The position numbers and the translations under genes were made by a program. Source: Argyresthia goedartella (Eukaryota; Arthropoda; Insecta; Lepidoptera; Argyresthiidae). From it: 64,000 nucleotides of DNA. The notes under the pieces were generated by a model. The model made no database searches. It was not told where the DNA came from and saw only the letters and a list, made by a program, of their open reading frames with translations. Positions 63,616 to 64,000 of the stretch are shown here, in pieces. The number at the start of each line of letters is the position of its first letter. The first letter of the stretch is position 1. The stretch covers positions 34,846,703-34,910,702 of the forward strand of contig OX463822.1 in NCBI GenBank assembly GCA_949825045.1, in the 5' to 3' direction.

Positions 63616-64000
63616 ATTAATAAAGATTATAACATTTTTAACCTATGTGAATTCGAAGTTAAGCACTTATAACAAACTGGCTGTTTAAGCTGGACTATAA
63701 TCAAACTGAAAATATTTTCACTGTAATAAAGTAAAACTTTTCTCTAAATTCACATGTGTACGAACACTCTCACATATTTTCACCGACACAACCATAAATT
63801 AAGTGCAAAGTATGGCTACTATACTATGATATACCCTGTTATTTATCATTTAAGATCTTTAGCTCTAAAGGTGTAAATGTGAGCACCCAGGCCTTTAAAT
63901 TGTGATAAAAAATTGTGATACTGATAACACAGGCATTTAAAATGCCTAGCTTGGTCGTTGGCCTGCTTCACAAAAATTGTAACTTTATGACTATTTTTTA
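63616..64000. other. 3' region of the old LINE or flanking DNA
   Basis: No ORF. AT-rich; probably the 3' UTR of the plus-strand LINE. No tandem tail is seen before the window ends. Confidence 0.4.

Overview
The window looks like nuclear DNA from an insect, most likely a moth or butterfly (Lepidoptera). The reasons are GT-AG introns, a CR1/Jockey-type LINE complement, BEL/Pao, copia and RTE elements, a mariner of the DD37D (maT) type, and a tRNA-headed SINE that I recall as typical of lepidopteran genomes. I see no bacterial gene organisation. About two thirds or more is transposable-element sequence, mostly nested.

Only one host gene is clear: the 3' part of a tetraspanin on the + strand (exons 573-944, 1408-1581, 1772-1995, and a terminal exon that closes the frame at 11195-11197; 260 codons visible). 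Its last intron, about 9.2 kb, holds a satellite made from the exon-3/donor junction (96- and 102-bp units, each with a GTAACT donor). The satellite is split by a copia element (- strand), which contains a 5'-truncated LINE, which contains a full-length LINE with two intact ORFs (3999-8527, 6-bp target duplication). The 3' UTR side (11.2-13.1 kb) includes a coding-looking stretch and is followed by a 77-bp BamHI-containing minisatellite.

From 14 to 24 kb come a perfect-looking foldback MITE (14871-15022) and a BEL/Pao element (16321-23975, - strand) with paired LTRs, a 5-bp duplication and an initiator-Met primer site, but with stops and frameshifts in pol. From 25 to 29.4 kb a nearly intact LINE (ORF1+ORF2) sits inside an RTE-like endonuclease fragment. 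From 29.8 to 38 kb are a SINE, two tandem RTE-endonuclease pseudogenes split by a non-autonomous LTR element (31557-34285), and a maT mariner whose transposase is broken by only two stop codons.

From 38.4 to 46.4 kb a second BEL/Pao element (+) is broken by a solo LTR (40484-41575), a minus-strand LINE and a SINE. From 47 to 53 kb is a mosaic of LINE 3' ends (one in inverted arrangement), a BEL fragment, a hairpin cluster and a copia 3' end. From 53.3 to 55.3 kb are a third copy of the non-autonomous LTR and a MITE sharing the maT terminal repeat. From 55.7 to 63.6 kb an old + strand LINE is interrupted by a minus-strand LINE (56756 to about 61.5 kb) with two intact ORFs, an ORF1 resembling an inactive SGNH hydrolase, and a tRNA-like block in its leader.

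The elements do not form a pathway. What the window offers is a readable history of insertions, and an unusual satellite born from a host exon and its splice donor. All calls come from reading the sequence; no database search was run.
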